A stretch of DNA of 64,000 nucleotides, taken from contig CM028382.1 in NCBI GenBank assembly GCA_013146195.2, positions 116,077,023 through 116,141,022 of the forward strand, written 5' to 3'. Each line of letters begins with the position of its first letter. The stretch's first letter is position 1. Positions 31,881 through 42,010 of the stretch are shown piece after piece. A model generated the notes under the pieces. The model ran no database searches. It was not told the origin of the DNA and saw nothing but the letters and a program-made list of their open reading frames with translations. The DNA comes from Codonopsis lanceolata. Taxonomy: Eukaryota > Streptophyta > Magnoliopsida > Asterales > Campanulaceae. The position numbers and the translations under genes are program-made.

Positions 31881-32924
31881 ATGACAACAAGTTCAAATCC
31901 AGTAGAACCACAAAAATCTGCAGATTCACAAGCAAGGATTGCAGAGGTTATTGAAGAAGCTGATGAGTACGCATCAACAGAGGTACAACTTGTTCTCCCC
32001 ATATCACATCCTCTTTATTTGAATCCAAATGATCACCCAGGCATGAGTTTGATTACTCAAATTCTGAATAATTCAAATTACAGTCAGTGGAAGAGGGCAA
32101 TGATCATTGCTCTGTCTTCAAAACTTAAACTAGGAATGGTTACTGGAGAAAATAAAAAACCTAGTTTACAATCAAAATATGTGTCTCACTGGCAACGTTG
32201 TAATGACATGGTTACATCCTGGATTTTAAATGCGATATCACCTGAAATCAGTGCTAGCCTTGTCTATTTCAAAACTGCAAAGGAGATTTGGGAAGATTTG
32301 GAGTGTCGATTTACTCAAGGAAATGCATCACAAGTTTTTCAAATTAAGAAGGAACTAATTAATTTACAGCAAGGAGCTATGTCAATCACTGCCTATTTTA
32401 CCAAATTTCGTTCAGTCTGGGATGAATTTGAGGAGGTGTGCAATATGCCTAAATGTGTTTGTTCTTGTACATGTGGTAGTGTTAAGAAAATGGAAGATTA
32501 TAGTCAATTACAGAGAGTGACTCAATTTTTGATTGGTCTGAGTGATGATTATTCTGGAATTCGTAGCACTATCCTTGCTATGTCTCCTTTGCCAAACCTA
32601 AGCACTACGATGTCCCTGCTCATGCAAGATGAGAAGGTAAAGGAATGTGCAGTTCAACAAATTTCTGGTCCCCTCCATATTGATTCCAATATTACAACTG
32701 CCTTATTTGCTAAACAACCTTCTACTCCACTCAAAAGCCATGGCAATACTAGATCTGTAAGGTCTTCTACCAATTCTGGAAGTAAGAATTCCTCCAAAAG
32801 CCATTTGTACTGTGATCATTGTGGTGGAACAGGTCATATCAAGGACACTTGTTTCTTCATATTTGGTTTTCCTGAATGGCATAAACTCCATGGAGTCATC
32901 TTGCCAAAATGCCACGGAATTTGA
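31881..32924 (+). CDS. gag: Copia gag protein
   Basis: 347 codons from the first ATG after the PBS (MTTSSNPVEP). Residues ~38-85 form the N-terminal Copia Gag block (HPLYLNPNDHPG, NYSQWKRAM). Residues ~105-260 form the UBN2-type capsid region (WILNAISPEI, IWEDLECRF, LINLQQGAMSITAYF). A zinc knuckle with CDHC-GGTGH-IKDTC spacing (C-x2-C-x4-H-x4-C) lies near residue 312. The frame then ends 20 codons later instead of running into pol. A 1-nt loss in the CCAAAA run at about 32900 explains this, because the pol frame follows directly. The product packages element RNA in cytoplasmic virus-like particles. Confidence 0.92.
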   Translation: MTTSSNPVEPQKSADSQARIAEVIEEADEYASTEVQLVLPISHPLYLNPNDHPGMSLITQILNNSNYSQWKRAMIIALSSKLKLGMVTGENKKPSLQSKYVSHWQRCNDMVTSWILNAISPEISASLVYFKTAKEIWEDLECRFTQGNASQVFQIKKELINLQQGAMSITAYFTKFRSVWDEFEEVCNMPKCVCSCTCGSVKKMEDYSQLQRVTQFLIGLSDDYSGIRSTILAMSPLPNLSTTMSLLMQDEKVKECAVQQISGPLHIDSNITTALFAKQPSTPLKSHGNTRSVRSSTNSGSKNSSKSHLYCDHCGGTGHIKDTCFFIFGFPEWHKLHGVILPKCHGI

Positions 32925-35900
32925 AGCCCAAGGGAGGAAATGCAGCACATATGGCTACTGTACAGACTGCTGCTGTTGATACTATGGATGGTTCTGTGTC
33001 TATGTCTCAGGAATCCTATCAAAAGCTGCTTAGTATGATAAATCAGACTTCCTCCTCCCCTTCTGGTAGCCCTACTACTGATCAAACTGCTGGTAAGCCT
33101 TATGTCACTTCAAGTGTTTATAGTTCAGTTCAAAACAGTCCTCTTATCTCTCATGCTCATGATTGGATTATAGACTCTGGAGCTTCTGATCACATTGTCT
33201 CATCTCTTGATTTACTTATCAATGTTGTTCCATTCTCCTCTATCATTCATTTGCCAAATGGTTTGACCACTACCATTACTCATACTGGCACAGTTCATCT
33301 TCCAGGTGGTCTTGTCCTTTTCAATGTCATGTGTGCTCCTGAGTTTTCCTATAACTTACTATCTGTCAGTAAACTTGTGGCTTCTAATGATTGTTGCATA
33401 GCTTTCTTTCCCTTATATTGTCTCTTCCAGGACTTTGCCCAAAAGAGCTTGAAGGGGATTGGTAGACTACAGAAGGGACTGTATAAACTGGACTTGTCTG
33501 GATTCAAGTTATCTGTAGATAGGTCCATTTCATGTCCACCTGTAGTCTCTTCTATCACTGTTAATTCTGCCACTCTTTGGCATTGTAGATTAGGTCATGT
33601 ACCTATGTCTACTTTACAACATTTCCCTATTTCATGTAATAAGAACAGTTCACCTACTGTGTGTGAAGTTTGTCATCAAGCAAAGCAATGCAAAGTTCCC
33701 TTTCCTTTAAGTACTTCTCATGCTATTGCTCCTTTTGATCTGATTCATTGTGATGTCTGGGGTCCATACACTCATTCTACTTATAATGGATTTCATTCTT
33801 TTCTTACTATTGTTGATGACTATTCTAGGACAACATGGACTTATCTTCTGTCTTCTAAATCCCAAGTGCTTTTTTTTCTCACTGCTTTTCTTAAAATTGT
33901 TAATAATCAGTTTAATACTTCTGTCAAAGCCATCAGATCTGATAATGGCTCTGAATTCTTTAACAATGCCATCTCTGCCTTTCTTACCAATCTAGGCATT
34001 GAACATCACAATTCATGTGTTGAAACACCTCAACAAAATGGCAGGGTAGAAAGAAAACACAGACATATTCTAAATGTAGCCAGGGCTTTGAGATTTCAAG
34101 CTCATCTTCCTATTAAATTTTGGGGAGAATGTGTCCTGACAGCTACCTACTTAATAAACAGAACCCCAACCCCTCTTCTTTCTTTTAAGACACCATATGA
34201 GCTTCTCTTACATCAACCTCCAGTCTACACTCACTTAAAGGTCTTTGGATGTTTGTGCTTTGCTTCAACTCTAAAGTCTCAAAGGGACAAATTTTCTTCA
34301 AGGGCCTCAAAATGTATCATTCTTGGTTACCCATATGGCAAAAAGGCTTACAAGCTTTATGATTTATCTACCCATAAATTTTTTTATTCCAGAGATGTTC
34401 ATTTCTATGAGGATCACTTTCCTTATGCTACTCCTTCCTATGCCACTCCTGACTCTGCCACCCCCATGTTCACTCCTATTATGTCTCCTCTCTGTGATAT
34501 TTCTGCATCTGACATTTCCTTTCCTCCACAGACTTCTTCTGTTCCCTCACATTCTGCCACTCTTCCTTCAGATTCTACAAATCTGCCTTCAGATTCTACA
34601 GATCTGCCTTCAGATTCTGTTGCTTCTGAATCTTCTAGTCCTTCCTCTTCTTCTGTTCCTGATCCTACTCCTTCTCAGGTACCTTCCTCCTCTATCCCTT
34701 CTACCATGGTTCCTCCTGAATCCTTTTCTAGGCCTGTTAGACAGAAGCTTGTTCCACACAAGTTCAAGGATTATACAGGGCTTCCTCCTCAGTTTACCAA
34801 TGCCTCCTCCTGCTCTTCAAGGTTAGTTCCTACCTCTTTCCTTTCTTATTCTGCTATTTCTCCTTCGTATTATTCCTATATCTGTAACATGTCTTCCTTC
34901 ACTGAACCCTCCTCCTTCAATCATGCTATTAAAGATCCCAATTGGTCCAAGGCAATGAGTGAAGAGCTGCATGCTTTGGAACTTAATAACACATGGCAGT
35001 TACAAGAGTTACCTCTGAACAAGAGAGTAGTGGGCTGCAAATGGGTCTATAGGCTCAAGTATAAGGCTGATGGGACTCTGGACAAATATAAGGCCCGATT
35101 AGTGGCTAAAGGCTTCACTCAAACAGAAGGGGAAGATTATTTTGAGACCTTTGCCCCTGTGGCAAAGATGACTACAGTACGATTGTTCTTGGCCTTGACT
35201 GCCATAAAGGGCTGGCATCTATCTCAAATGGATGTTGCGAATGCCTTTTTGCATGGGGATTTGGAAGAGGAAGTCTATATGAGTCTTCCTCCAGGGTACT
35301 CAGTTCCTTCCAATTTTAATACCACCTCTTCCAGACCTGTTGTTTGCAAATTATTAAAATCTCTCTATGGTTTGAAGCAGGCACCAAGGCAATGGTACAG
35401 CAAGTTTGCTTCAGTCCTTTTAGCCTTTGGCTTCACTGAATCTTCCAATGATCATACTCTCTTCACCCTTTCTAAAGCTGGTACTTTTACAGCTATACTT
35501 GTCTATGTTGATGACATATTGGTGACTGGTTCTGATCTTACCATGATTGCTCAGGTTAAGGCCCATTTACACTCCCATTTCAATATCAAAGACCTTGGTC
35601 CCCTCAAGTTTTTCTTGGGTATTGAGATTGCTAGGTCCAAAGAAGGTATTTACATCCATCAACGGAAATATACTCTGGACATTGTTTCTGATGTGGGGTA
35701 TATGTCTGCTAAGGCATCTAAAATTCCCATGGCCCAACATCATTCTTTGGCTGCTGATAAAGGAGAAGTTTTTTCCAGTCCTGCTTCCTATAGACGACTT
35801 GTAGGCAGATTGGTTTACCTCTCCATTACTAGACCTGATATCACCTATTCTGTCCACATTCTCAGCCAGTTTCTGTCCAGTCCTAGGGTACCACATTGGG

Positions 35901-36103
35901 AGGCTGCTTTGAAGTTGGTCCGGTATCTTAAGGGCACTCTGGGCCAGGGCTTGCTCTACTCTTCCTCAAGTCCTCTGTCTCTGCAAGCTTATTGTGATGC
36001 AGATTGGGCTTCCTGTCCAATGACACGTCGCTCTTTGTCTGCCTATTGTGTTCTATTAGGGGATTCTCTTATTTCCTGGAAGGCTAAACGTCAATGGGCA
36101 TAG
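32909..36103 (+). CDS. pol: Copia pol: protease, integrase, reverse transcriptase, RNase H (part)
   Basis: 1,064 codons. The retropepsin motif IDSGASDHI is at residues ~88-96. The GAG_pre-integrase zinc domain (WHCRLGH and CEVCHQAK) is at ~223-260. The integrase core has its D-D-E residues in HCDVWGPY, RSDNGSEF and TPQQNGRVERK (~280-395). A Ser/Pro-rich linker with three 21-bp repeats encoding LPSDST follows (~545-575). RT runs from ~650 with KWVYRLKYKADG, MDVANAFLHGDL, SLYGLKQAPRQWY and the catalytic YVDD. The RNase H start AYCDADWA is near 1030. The frame stops at KRQWA; RNase H continues one frame over after a 1-nt change near 36095. All catalytic residues that can be checked are present. 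Confidence 0.95.
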   Translation: MPRNLKPKGGNAAHMATVQTAAVDTMDGSVSMSQESYQKLLSMINQTSSSPSGSPTTDQTAGKPYVTSSVYSSVQNSPLISHAHDWIIDSGASDHIVSSLDLLINVVPFSSIIHLPNGLTTTITHTGTVHLPGGLVLFNVMCAPEFSYNLLSVSKLVASNDCCIAFFPLYCLFQDFAQKSLKGIGRLQKGLYKLDLSGFKLSVDRSISCPPVVSSITVNSATLWHCRLGHVPMSTLQHFPISCNKNSSPTVCEVCHQAKQCKVPFPLSTSHAIAPFDLIHCDVWGPYTHSTYNGFHSFLTIVDDYSRTTWTYLLSSKSQVLFFLTAFLKIVNNQFNTSVKAIRSDNGSEFFNNAISAFLTNLGIEHHNSCVETPQQNGRVERKHRHILNVARALRFQAHLPIKFWGECVLTATYLINRTPTPLLSFKTPYELLLHQPPVYTHLKVFGCLCFASTLKSQRDKFSSRASKCIILGYPYGKKAYKLYDLSTHKFFYSRDVHFYEDHFPYATPSYATPDSATPMFTPIMSPLCDISASDISFPPQTSSVPSHSATLPSDSTNLPSDSTDLPSDSVASESSSPSSSSVPDPTPSQVPSSSIPSTMVPPESFSRPVRQKLVPHKFKDYTGLPPQFTNASSCSSRLVPTSFLSYSAISPSYYSYICNMSSFTEPSSFNHAIKDPNWSKAMSEELHALELNNTWQLQELPLNKRVVGCKWVYRLKYKADGTLDKYKARLVAKGFTQTEGEDYFETFAPVAKMTTVRLFLALTAIKGWHLSQMDVANAFLHGDLEEEVYMSLPPGYSVPSNFNTTSSRPVVCKLLKSLYGLKQAPRQWYSKFASVLLAFGFTESSNDHTLFTLSKAGTFTAILVYVDDILVTGSDLTMIAQVKAHLHSHFNIKDLGPLKFFLGIEIARSKEGIYIHQRKYTLDIVSDVGYMSAKASKIPMAQHHSLAADKGEVFSSPASYRRLVGRLVYLSITRPDITYSVHILSQFLSSPRVPHWEAALKLVRYLKGTLGQGLLYSSSSPLSLQAYCDADWASCPMTRRSLSAYCVLLGDSLISWKAKRQWA
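34559..34625 (+). repeat. 21-bp coding minisatellite in Copia pol linker
   Basis: CTTCCTTCAGATTCTACA-like units repeat three times at 21-bp spacing, encoding LPSDST in the flexible linker between integrase and RT. This is a site prone to slippage, with little functional constraint. Confidence 0.85.
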
Positions 36104-36564
36104 TGTCCAGATCCTCTTGTGAGGCTGAATACCGAAGCATGGCCAATGCCTCTTGTGACATTGTATGGTTGCTCTCCTTGCTCAAAGATTTTGGTGTTGA
36201 CTCTCTAACTCATGTTCCCCTTCACTGTGATAACAAGGCAGCCCTCCATCTTGCCTCCAATCCAGTGTTTCATGAACGGACTAAACACATCGAAATTGAT
36301 TGCCATCTTGTACGCGAAAAGCTTGCTGCAGGGATTATCACAACTCATCATGTTGCTTCGAACTTTCAACTGGCTGATCTTTTCACAAAAGCCTTGGCTC
36401 ATCCTACCATGGTCTCCCTTCTTTCCAAGCTCAATGTGTTCAATTTATTTACCACATTTGGCTTGAGGGGGGCTAATATAGATGTATCCACAGACCATAC
36501 ATCTAACAGCAAAAATACAACTGAAAAAGAGAAGGGTGTCGGGTGTACATCTAATGAAACTTAG
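36094..36564 (+). CDS. Copia RNase H, C-terminal part (frameshifted from pol)
   Basis: Carries SRSSCEAEYRSMA, LHCDNKAALHLASNPVFHERTKHIEIDCH and LADLFTKAL, the remaining RNase H residues (Glu, Asp, His-Asp) of Copia pol. It overlaps the end of the preceding frame by 10 nt, as expected from a single-base deletion in TCAATGGGCATAG. The domain ends near 36450. Codons beyond run into the LTR and are not native. Confidence 0.9.
   Translation: MGIVSRSSCEAEYRSMANASCDIVWLLSLLKDFGVDSLTHVPLHCDNKAALHLASNPVFHERTKHIEIDCHLVREKLAAGIITTHHVASNFQLADLFTKALAHPTMVSLLSKLNVFNLFTTFGLRGANIDVSTDHTSNSKNTTEKEKGVGCTSNET
36463..36473 (+). other. Polypurine tract of Copia element
   Basis: TTGAGGGGGGC directly precedes the 3' LTR. 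Confidence 0.85.
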
Positions 36565-36757
36565 ATGATAGATTGCATGTTAGTCAGTGATGTCATGATG
36601 ATGTCATAGGCAGTTAAGTTGTTAGATCTAAACATGTATTAATACACTCTCTCTTGAAAAGCAATCAGTAAGAGAGAAATCGTGAAGAATGAATTCAACA
36701 ATGGAGAACAGTTAATCTTCATTGCATTCTCTTGTTTCATCTGTTCAAAATATATTA
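36474..36757 (+). repeat. 3' LTR of Copia element
   Basis: 284 bp, TAATATA...TATATTA, with two differences from the 5' LTR. It is followed by CAATG (36758-36762). Confidence 0.95.
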
Positions 36758-36762
36758 CAATG

Positions 36763-37258
36763 CTATTGCATTTTCCCCTTTTACAAACAATGGGATCAAT
36801 TTGGAAAAAATCAATCATTTTCAAAGTTTATGTCCAAGAAAAGCAAAATAAAAAATGCCAAGCCATTTTTTAAATTGAGATAATATCATACTTTGTATTT
36901 TACCACCCTTCTTATTTGAATCAAATACATAATCTAACGAGTAGTAAATTTAATCAACATAATTAATTACAATGCCCAAGAACTATATGGTATATTTATA
37001 TATATCAGCGTTCTTCATTGGAGCTAGTAAGTCCATTCCTTCGGAAGAAATATCTCTGGCGAAGAACTTTGGTTTTTAGAGATGACACAACTTTGGCTCG
37101 GTGTCAACTCGCTTCCCTTCTTTTTTCTATTTATTCCACGATCTAAGCCCTCCTTGGAATTATTTTTACCATCTGTAGCGATTAGCGAACAATAGAGCAT
37201 TGCAAGTTACAACAGCGCATCGATTCAAATAAATAAATAAATAAATAAAGCTTCGCTT
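36763..37258. other. Intergenic DNA downstream of the host gene
   Basis: No coding signal is clear. It would include the 3' untranslated region and poly-A site of the minus-strand gene that ends at 37259. An AATAAA-like run (ATAAATAAATAAATAAA at about 37231-37248, plus strand) is a microsatellite. Confidence 0.4.
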
Positions 37259-40200
37259 TCAAGATATTACAAAAAGAGTACCCCGAGGCTTGATTTGTAA
37301 GCCTAGTTCATGCACGTTCAGGTTAAGAGCTTGAACAACGCGAGATGGAAGGAGAACAGGAGAGAAAGCTGCAAAATAGGAATACAGGCAAATTAAATCA
37401 TAAAAATTGGTTCCGAAGGTAATTAAAATTAAACACTATATAGGCGAATAAATTTGTTTTTCAGTAAGAATAACAAGCATCACGTTAACGTTTCACATTT
37501 TTTTTCTTTCTATCATTTGTGATTCACCTCGCTTATTGGTTGATCTGAGTTCAGTGCCTGCTATCCGGGGAAGAAAAACTCCGGTGCCACATGATTTTTG
37601 TCTGGAATTGAGAAAAACTGCTTGCATTCCAGGACCTCCAACTGCCCCTGTACTTGTACGAGGTCTTGGTTTCGAACATGGCTTTGAGCTAGTTATTGGA
37701 TGCTATGCATGATCATACAATCAACAGTTTAACTATGCTTGTTAGAGCAACTTATAGTTTACTCCACAGTTTTTTATGCATTTATAAACGACTCTAGAAA
37801 AACAAAACATCAGCGCTTTCATATTTGTATAATTGTATTCCACAGTTTTGAACGAGGCAAGTGAATTTTTAACATTTCCTGGGTTAACTTTTCTCTTGTT
37901 CCATTTTCAATGATATGAAAAATGGAGAAAGGTTATCTTAATTTTATGAGAAAATATTATGCATGTATATAAATATGTGTAATTGTCGAAGCACACGGAG
38001 GGGTGCTCGAACATTCGGAAAATGACTTACGGAAAATAAATATGTAAGTCATTTTCCGGAAAATAAAGCTTCATTTTCCGTTGATTCGGAAAAGCTTTTA
38101 TCTTAACTACATTTTTCTAATGTTACCAAACACCAAAAAATAAGAAAAACATTTTTCGAAAGTCATTTTTCGTTAAACAAACGGAGTCTAATAACTTTTA
38201 AAGAGTCGCTCGTACTAAACAAATAAACCACACTTTACGAGAGAGAGAGAGAAGAAGAAATTAAATTCCTTTATATTCATAGTATAATGAGTTTTTGTGT
38301 TCATGACATGTTATCAACATTATTTATGGACTTTGAATAGCCTCTAATTGTCTTAGTTGATCCAGGTGCTTAGACCATTTCCAACAAAAAACCTCAAATT
38401 TGGTCAAAATTTACCTTAATTTTGGTCAATTTTAGCACCAAACACTATTCCAACTCCAACCCACAACTCCAAATCTCACACCAAATAAAATATTTCTTAG
38501 CATATTCTATTTTTATTTCTTTTATTTTATTTATCAATATGTATATTATTTTGCTATTAACCTTTTAAATAATAATTCCATTTAGATTGCACAATTAATA
38601 ATTTTAGTATATTTAATAGTTATATGTTTATAATATTATTTACGTCATTAATAATATTTAAAAATTAGTAATTTTTTAAACTAAATTAAAGAAATATAAT
38701 TTAATAAACATACAAGTACTTGAAAATACCATAAAAATATTTATTTATTTATTTATGGTATGTTAATGTATGCACTTTTAAGTTTATAAATGTTCTAATA
38801 ATTTTAAATTTTAATATGTATGCATTTTTTTAGTTTAAATGTGAAATTTTTGTTCTCTAATTAGTATAATAATAATTTATTTATTTATTTGTAAACAAAA
38901 TCTACAAATAATAGAAAAAATGTTATAAAATTATTGAATTAATAATGTTCAATAATTTAAAATACTTAATATTATTATTATTTATTTATTTATTATTTTT
39001 ATTACCTAATATTATATATTTATTAATTTTAATACATCTAAATAAAAAATATCATATTATAAATAATTTTAACAATTGTATAATTATTAAAAATTAATTT
39101 AATAGCATGGGTCCCACCAGTACTAAATTTGGGGTAGCTACAGTGGAACCCCAAATTTGAGGTAGCACTGTAGCCAAACCCAAATTTGGTATTGAGTTTG
39201 AGATTCAGTTGGAGTTGGATTTTGGTTACCAAGATTTGGTGGTACTGTTGGAGAAGCCCTTAATGATTTAGTCAAGTGTAGAACTCTCGGGCTTGGGATC
39301 TAGAATGTATAGAACCTTTAGGCATCTCCAACAAATATGATTACCATTTTGCTACCTATAGTTGAATCTCACCCTTTTTATTTATTTATTTACTAGATCT
39401 TAATGTCCATATTTATGACACAGTGTCAGTATATCTGATTTTGTCAAATGAAATAACAATGTCTAAATAGAATGTGCAATTTAAAAAAATATTACAGTTG
39501 AGGGGTACATTACTTCAAGTGATAGTTGAGAGATTGACGTTTTATAAGGAGTGATTGTTCAGAAGATTAATCTTAAGGTTTGAATTTGCAATTAGAAGAT
39601 AAAACATAGGGAGAAAAAAATGGGGCAACTGCTCATAATATTAATTGTAGGTGGTGACTTGTAGTAAAAAAAAGAAAAGATAGAGAGTTAAAAATAGATA
39701 ATTACTTACAAATGTGAATGTGAAGGTGAATCTCAATCGTTAAATATTTTAAGATAATTTAATTTTAACATCTGAATAGTCATAATCAATTAATTACCTA
39801 GTTGTTTTATAATATAAAGTTTGCGCAGAATCCTTTTAATTTTAAAGTTTTTTACCGGATACTGTGTTAAAGGATTCTTTCAATGTCACTGATATTTTTT
39901 TTCTTAAAAGAAATTGTCCTCACAACACTCTTTGAACTCGAAGAATTAATTAAAAATAATTATTTCCATTGAAGTATTTACCTGAGCTGTGTTAAGCCCT
40001 CCACGTATCTTATTAATTACCCGCATAAAACATGGATTGGGATAGATGATTCCACGGCTCTTTGGACAAAGGATTTGGCATGTAGCTCAAATATGTCCCC
40101 GCTGGTCGCATATGAGTTGTATTTTATCATAGTTTTTTATTTGACTTTTAACCGCTAAATTACGGTCCTCTAGAATTATCAGTGTAAAATTTTCATTTTA

Positions 40201-40716
40201 AACAATTCACGTTTGAAATCTAAAACATATTTTTTTAAACTAACTTTATGAAAAATACAAATTAATTTTCAATATTTTTTTTTTTTTGAATTTCCAACTT
40301 TAAAAAACGCAGAACGGTTGCGAAATGAATGAAAAGAAGTACCAATAACGGAGGCGATTGTGAGACCGGCGAATGAAGATGGTGCCTCTGACTTTCCACC
40401 TGCTCAACATGCATGAACTCAAGCCATTAATTTACAATCATATAATTATATTTCTGAAAATTGAAATTCAAAAGCAAAATAAATTAGAAATTGAACTAAT
40501 TAATGAAGAGACGACCAATTCTAGTTCAATTACTTGAACTTTGTGCTTTCAAACGCTTAAAGAAGAAGATGAAGAAATTAAAATGAAAATATAGAATTAC
40601 AGGAATTCAAAAAATTATAAGTATACCTTTGAACTGAACTGATCTTCTGGAGAATATTCCTCGTAGAAAACTCGAGTTGGATGCCATGACATTTCATCAT
40701 TCAATCCATCAGCCAT
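37259..40716 (-). CDS. Conserved plant protein of unknown function, five-exon gene model
   Basis: Proposed exons on the minus strand: 40716-40627 (90 nt), 40399-40343 (57), 40059-39982 (78), 37702-37528 (175) and 37368-37259 (110 with TGA). The sum is 510 nt, 169 codons, in frame throughout. Donors are AAAG|GTATAC, ATTG|GTACTT, TCAG|GTAAAT and CGAG|GTGAAT; acceptors end in CAG, AAG, TAG and CAG. Exon 1 gives MADGLNDEMSWHPTRVFYEE. Exon 4 gives GGPGMQAVFLNS and CGTGVFLPR. Exon 5 gives VLLPSRVVQALNLN. The last two motifs recur in a plant-specific family I recognise but cannot name or assign a function. A TATA box at 40834-40840 and a pyrimidine-rich leader support the start. Exon 3 has an alternative acceptor at 40086 that would break phase. 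Exons 1, 4 and 5 are the best supported. Confidence 0.72.
38018..38060. repeat. Perfect inverted repeat (hairpin) in intron
   Basis: CGGAAAATGACTTAC and its exact complement GTAAGTCATTTTCCG flank a 13-nt loop. More TTTTCCG/CGGAAAA words follow to 38165, ending near CAAACGGAGTC. This is typical of a MITE remnant. Confidence 0.75.
38373..39259. mobile_element. PIF/Harbinger-like non-autonomous element in intron of host gene
   Basis: 887 bp flanked by TTA on both sides (38370-38372, 39260-39262). The ends GACCATTTCCAACA and, inverted, GGGCTTCTCCAACA are imperfect TIRs of the common plant CTCCAACA type. The interior is AT-rich and non-coding, with a GTAGCTACAGTGGAACCCCAAATTTGAGG-like imperfect palindrome near 39130. 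It lies between exons 3 and 4 of the host gene and does not affect coding. Confidence 0.65.
39393..39425 (-). mobile_element. Degenerate Helitron 3' end
   Basis: CTAGATCTTAATGTCC...ATTTATGACACAGTGTCAGTAT closely matches CTAGATTTCGTGCCCG...CATATGACACAGTATCAGTAT at 61455. Both resemble inverted Helitron 3' ends, but the hairpin is decayed. Confidence 0.45.
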
Positions 40717-40717
40717 C

Positions 40718-40763
40718 TGTGTGTGTGTGTGTGTGTTTGAGAGAGGGAGAGAGAGAGAGAGAG
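40718..40763 (-). promoter_or_regulatory. (CT)n/(CA)n leader of the host gene
   Basis: On the minus strand CTCTCTCTC...CCCTCTCTC then CACACACACA leads directly to the ATG at 40716. Pyrimidine-rich leaders are common in plant 5' UTRs. Length variation here would be expected. Confidence 0.6.
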
Positions 40764-40833
40764 GCGTTTTATTTGTTAGTAGAATGGAGTAGAGGAGAGG
40801 TGGAGTTCCAACTCCAAACCTGCAACGCAACTA

Positions 40834-40840
40834 CTTTATA
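40834..40840 (-). promoter_or_regulatory. TATA box of the host gene
   Basis: TATAAAG on the minus strand, about 118 bp upstream of the ATG. CCCACGTAAC just upstream contains an ACGT core of the kind bound by plant bZIP factors. Confidence 0.55.
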
Positions 40841-40859
40841 GTTACGTGGGAGAGGTGAG

Positions 40860-41340
40860 ACAGATTTATATAACTACACTTTTTCTCCTCAAATTACGTC
40901 ATCCTTTTCCATTCTCGCAGTTTACCGACCGGATTGGAGCTTTGTCCTAAAAGATAATGCATGCCTGTTTACAAATTTTATAATATTTCAATTTTGTTTT
41001 ATTAATCATAATTCGTAACACAAACCTATATTTCTTTACAGCTTAACTTATTAACACATAGTGGTTTAAGTCATGAGATATATAAAATCTGTAAGTCCAT
41101 CTTTCCTAAATTTTTATCTTCAAATTTAACCTCAACTTTTGATATTAACATATTTATTATATCAATCATTATTATAATTATAATCAACTTTCATTCTGAT
41201 TATATATCTCTCAATTATTAGATTTTTTAACCATAAATTCTTTGGGTGAAACAATTGGAGTAACTTACAAATCGAGTGGAATATTGATGTCATCTCATTG
41301 AAATAATATGGTATGATGTAGAAAAAGAAAAAAAATATAT
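40860..41340. other. AT-rich intergenic DNA, nothing recognised
   Basis: Upstream of the host-gene TATA box. No coding or element ends seen. Confidence 0.35.
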
Positions 41341-41343
41341 ATA

Positions 41344-41375
41344 CTAGTGATACCCATGTGCGATACATATGAATT
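41344..41375 (-). mobile_element. Helitron-like 3' end, weak
   Basis: A|CTAGTGATACCCATGTGCGATACATATG shows CTAG, 9 nt and an imperfect hairpin (ATGT...ACAT), as in the better-preserved ends at 21765 and 26280. The corresponding 5' end was not found. Confidence 0.45.
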
Positions 41376-41789
41376 ATGATCATCAAGCTAAAAAGTTTGA
41401 AAATGGTAATTGAAAAATGTACATTGGAATATGTTGTAGAAATTGGAACTTCATATATATGCATTTGAATGGTACATATAAAGGAATTTGAAGCTGCTGC
41501 GACGTGAACAGTGGAAAGAAAAAATGAATTTTGTTTTGATTACAGATAAAATAGCGGTATAAAGTGGAAGTATTTTATTATAATCCTAAAGTTAATACGG
41601 AGTATATTTTATTTAAGTTAAGGAGTTTATCAAGAGTTTGATTTAGGTCAGGCTGGTCAGCTATGTTTTCCGGATCACTTGTTGGTATAGGGTAATTAGT
41701 GGATTACAAGTCAATCTAGTGCCATAGTGTGACCATTTAATAATAGGGTGAAGTTTGGGTCCCTAACACATGTGGTGAAATATTAACCG

Positions 41790-42010
41790 TAAAACTTTAT
41801 GATTTTTTTTTCAATCATTAAAATATATTTTTAGGGATAAAATGGTAACAATACACTTAATGAACAACAAATGCGCGCATAAAATCATATAAAACACACA
41901 CTCATATTGGATATCGCAAAGAAAAAATTGGGCGTCAGATTTTACAATTGAAGTCCCATCAAAATTAGGTCTCGCAAAAAAAATTGGGTGTCATAATTGT
42001 TTTTCAAAAA
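41790..42010. repeat. Second copy of the repeat family seen at 2030-2660
   Basis: TATTTTTAGGGATAAAATGGTAACAATACACTTAAT and then ATTGGGCGTC, ACAATTGAAGT and ATCAAAATT parallel 2110-2260 (ACATTTTTAGAGGGGAAATGACAAAGATACATTTAAT, ATTGGGCGTCGC...). Only about one to two units are present here. Confidence 0.6.

Larger units (their letters stand above)
31538..36757 (+). mobile_element. Young Ty1/Copia retrotransposon with TA...TA LTR ends
   Basis: 5,220 bp. The 284-bp LTRs (31538-31821, 36474-36757) differ at only two positions by direct comparison. That is about 0.7%, or roughly 0.3 Myr at an assumed 1.3e-8 per site per year. The LTRs start TAATATA and end TATATTA, a perfect 7-bp inverted pair, in place of the usual TG...CA. 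Both boundaries are fixed by the CAATG duplication, the PBS and the polypurine tract. Internal order is gag, protease, integrase, RT and RNase H, which is diagnostic of Copia. Two 1-nt frameshifts break the coding frame, so this copy is not autonomous unless they are sequencing errors. Confidence 0.96.

Noticed and set aside
34323..34826. Leu-rich plus-strand ORF inside Copia pol
   Set aside because: Off-frame reading of the Ser/Pro-rich linker; not a membrane protein.
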